From an uncultured Clostridia bacterium (GTDB lineage: Bacteria; Bacillota; Clostridia; Oscillospirales; CAG-272), in NCBI GenBank assembly GCA_946055715.1, contig CAMGGT010000089.1, forward strand, positions 1 to 5,156: DNA of 5,156 nucleotides. Direction: 5' to 3'. Of the stretch, positions 4,823-5,156 are shown piece by piece. Within the stretch, counting starts at the first letter, position 1. Each line of letters opens with the position of its first letter. Made by a program: the position numbers and the translations under genes. The notes beneath the pieces are model-generated. The model was not told the origin of the DNA, did not search any database, and saw only the letters and a list, made by a program, of their open reading frames with translations.

Positions 4823-4931
4823 GTAAATCTTCATGCCATTGGTATGAATAGTGTGTTGTTGACCGTCATCAGCGGTGGTTTTGTGCTGCTGTATCTGTGC
4901 CGCCTCTTGCCCCCACATCGCCGCAAACCGT

Positions 4932-4943
4932 GGGGCTGTTGCA
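4932..4943 (+). repeat. Half-copy of the GGGGCTGTTGC repeat
   Basis: GGGGCTGTTGCA is identical to 12 bases of the left arm of the perfect palindrome at 2947-2995, but no matching right arm follows nearby. It may be a decayed copy or one end of a degraded element. Confidence 0.4.
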
Positions 4944-5076
4944 TAAAACCCTCTGTGTTTCCTTGCTGTCTTTGCAACGATTGCCACTTTTTCTTTGTCC
5001 TTGCTATTGACGAAGAGAAAAAAGGACTGCCGCGGTGCCTATTTCTTGGCATTGCGACAGAGCCATGACAAATGAA

Positions 5077-5125
5077 CAGACCCCTGCGCCGATGGTCTGA
5101 TTGCCTCCCTCCGGGATGGGAGCAA
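5077..5125. repeat. Diverged intergenic repeat, copy 2, with two hairpins
   Basis: CAGACC (5077-5082) pairs with GGTCTG (5094-5099), and TTGCCTCCC (5101-5109) pairs with GGGAGCAA (5118-5125) with one bulged C. The block GCCTCCCTCCGGGA (5103-5116) is identical to 3039-3052, and CAGACC sits 26 bases before it in both copies. The paired structure is more complete here than in copy 1. Confidence 0.5.
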
Positions 5126-5156
5126 GGAGCCGGCGGGTGTAAAAGTAAAGCATGGT

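Larger units (their letters stand above)
4721..5156. other. Intergenic region with no supported gene
   Basis: Reading frames cross this stretch on both strands, but none has a ribosome binding site and a recognisable protein pattern. The longest plus-strand frame starts inside the terminator stem at 4670. The region holds a short dyad, a half-copy of the GGGGCTGTTGC repeat and a hairpin-rich repeat at the right end. An ATG at 5152 has no ribosome binding site at normal distance. Confidence 0.5.

Noticed and set aside
4670..5068. 132-codon plus-strand frame with a hydrophobic stretch
   Set aside because: It begins inside a strong terminator stem, has no ribosome binding site, and its translation resembles no family. 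The hydrophobic segment is explained by T-rich DNA.
5152..5156. Possible start codon of a next gene at the right edge
   Set aside because: The only AAGGAG is more than 20 bases upstream, and two bases after the ATG are not enough to judge.
1..5156. CRISPR array, rRNA or tRNA genes, intact insertion sequence
   Set aside because: No regularly spaced direct repeats, no RNA-gene hallmarks and no transposase-like protein were seen on either strand.

Overview
This 5.2 kb stretch looks like chromosomal DNA of a low-to-mid GC Bacillota, most likely a gut-type Clostridia. I infer this from the sigma-A promoters with 17-bp spacers, the GGAG-type ribosome binding sites, the dense hairpin terminators, and the protein families present (a zinc-ribbon/TM2 membrane protein, an Xre regulator, a PHP metallohydrolase and a membrane HD-GYP protein). 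No species can be assigned from the window.

Layout. Positions 2-241 (+) are the AT-rich 3' end of an unrecognised gene cut by the window edge. Positions 322-723 (+) hold the C-terminal two thirds of a LacA/Maa-type sugar O-acetyltransferase whose N-terminus is missing. The next 310 bases contain a bidirectional terminator and three further hairpins. Positions 1034-1945 (-) encode a PHP-domain metallohydrolase with its own strong promoter. Positions 2135-2386 (-) encode a small Xre regulator. It diverges from 2502-2870 (+), a zinc-ribbon/TM2 membrane protein that ends at a 21-bp perfect hairpin terminator. After a promoter and a leader of about 210 bases, 3353-4531 (+) encodes a six-TM HD-GYP protein, followed by a strong terminator at 4669-4720. 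I find no convincing gene in the last 436 bases, which contain repeat-like hairpins.

The most notable structure is the xre/TM2 divergent control region. Two 19-bp palindromes of the form TGACA-N9-TGTCA (15 of 19 bases identical) lie 53 bp apart centre to centre, about five helical turns. They flank two back-to-back -10 boxes. One overlaps the -35 box of the TM2-gene promoter and the start region of xre; the other overlaps the start region of the TM2 transcript and lies next to or over the probable xre -35. This reads as a self-regulated two-gene switch, with the Xre protein as the likely ligand.

The other genes each appear to be separate transcription units. Secondary points of interest are diverged copies of two intergenic repeat families, the acetyltransferase truncation next to an AT-rich segment, and a GYW variant of the GYP motif in the HD-GYP protein.
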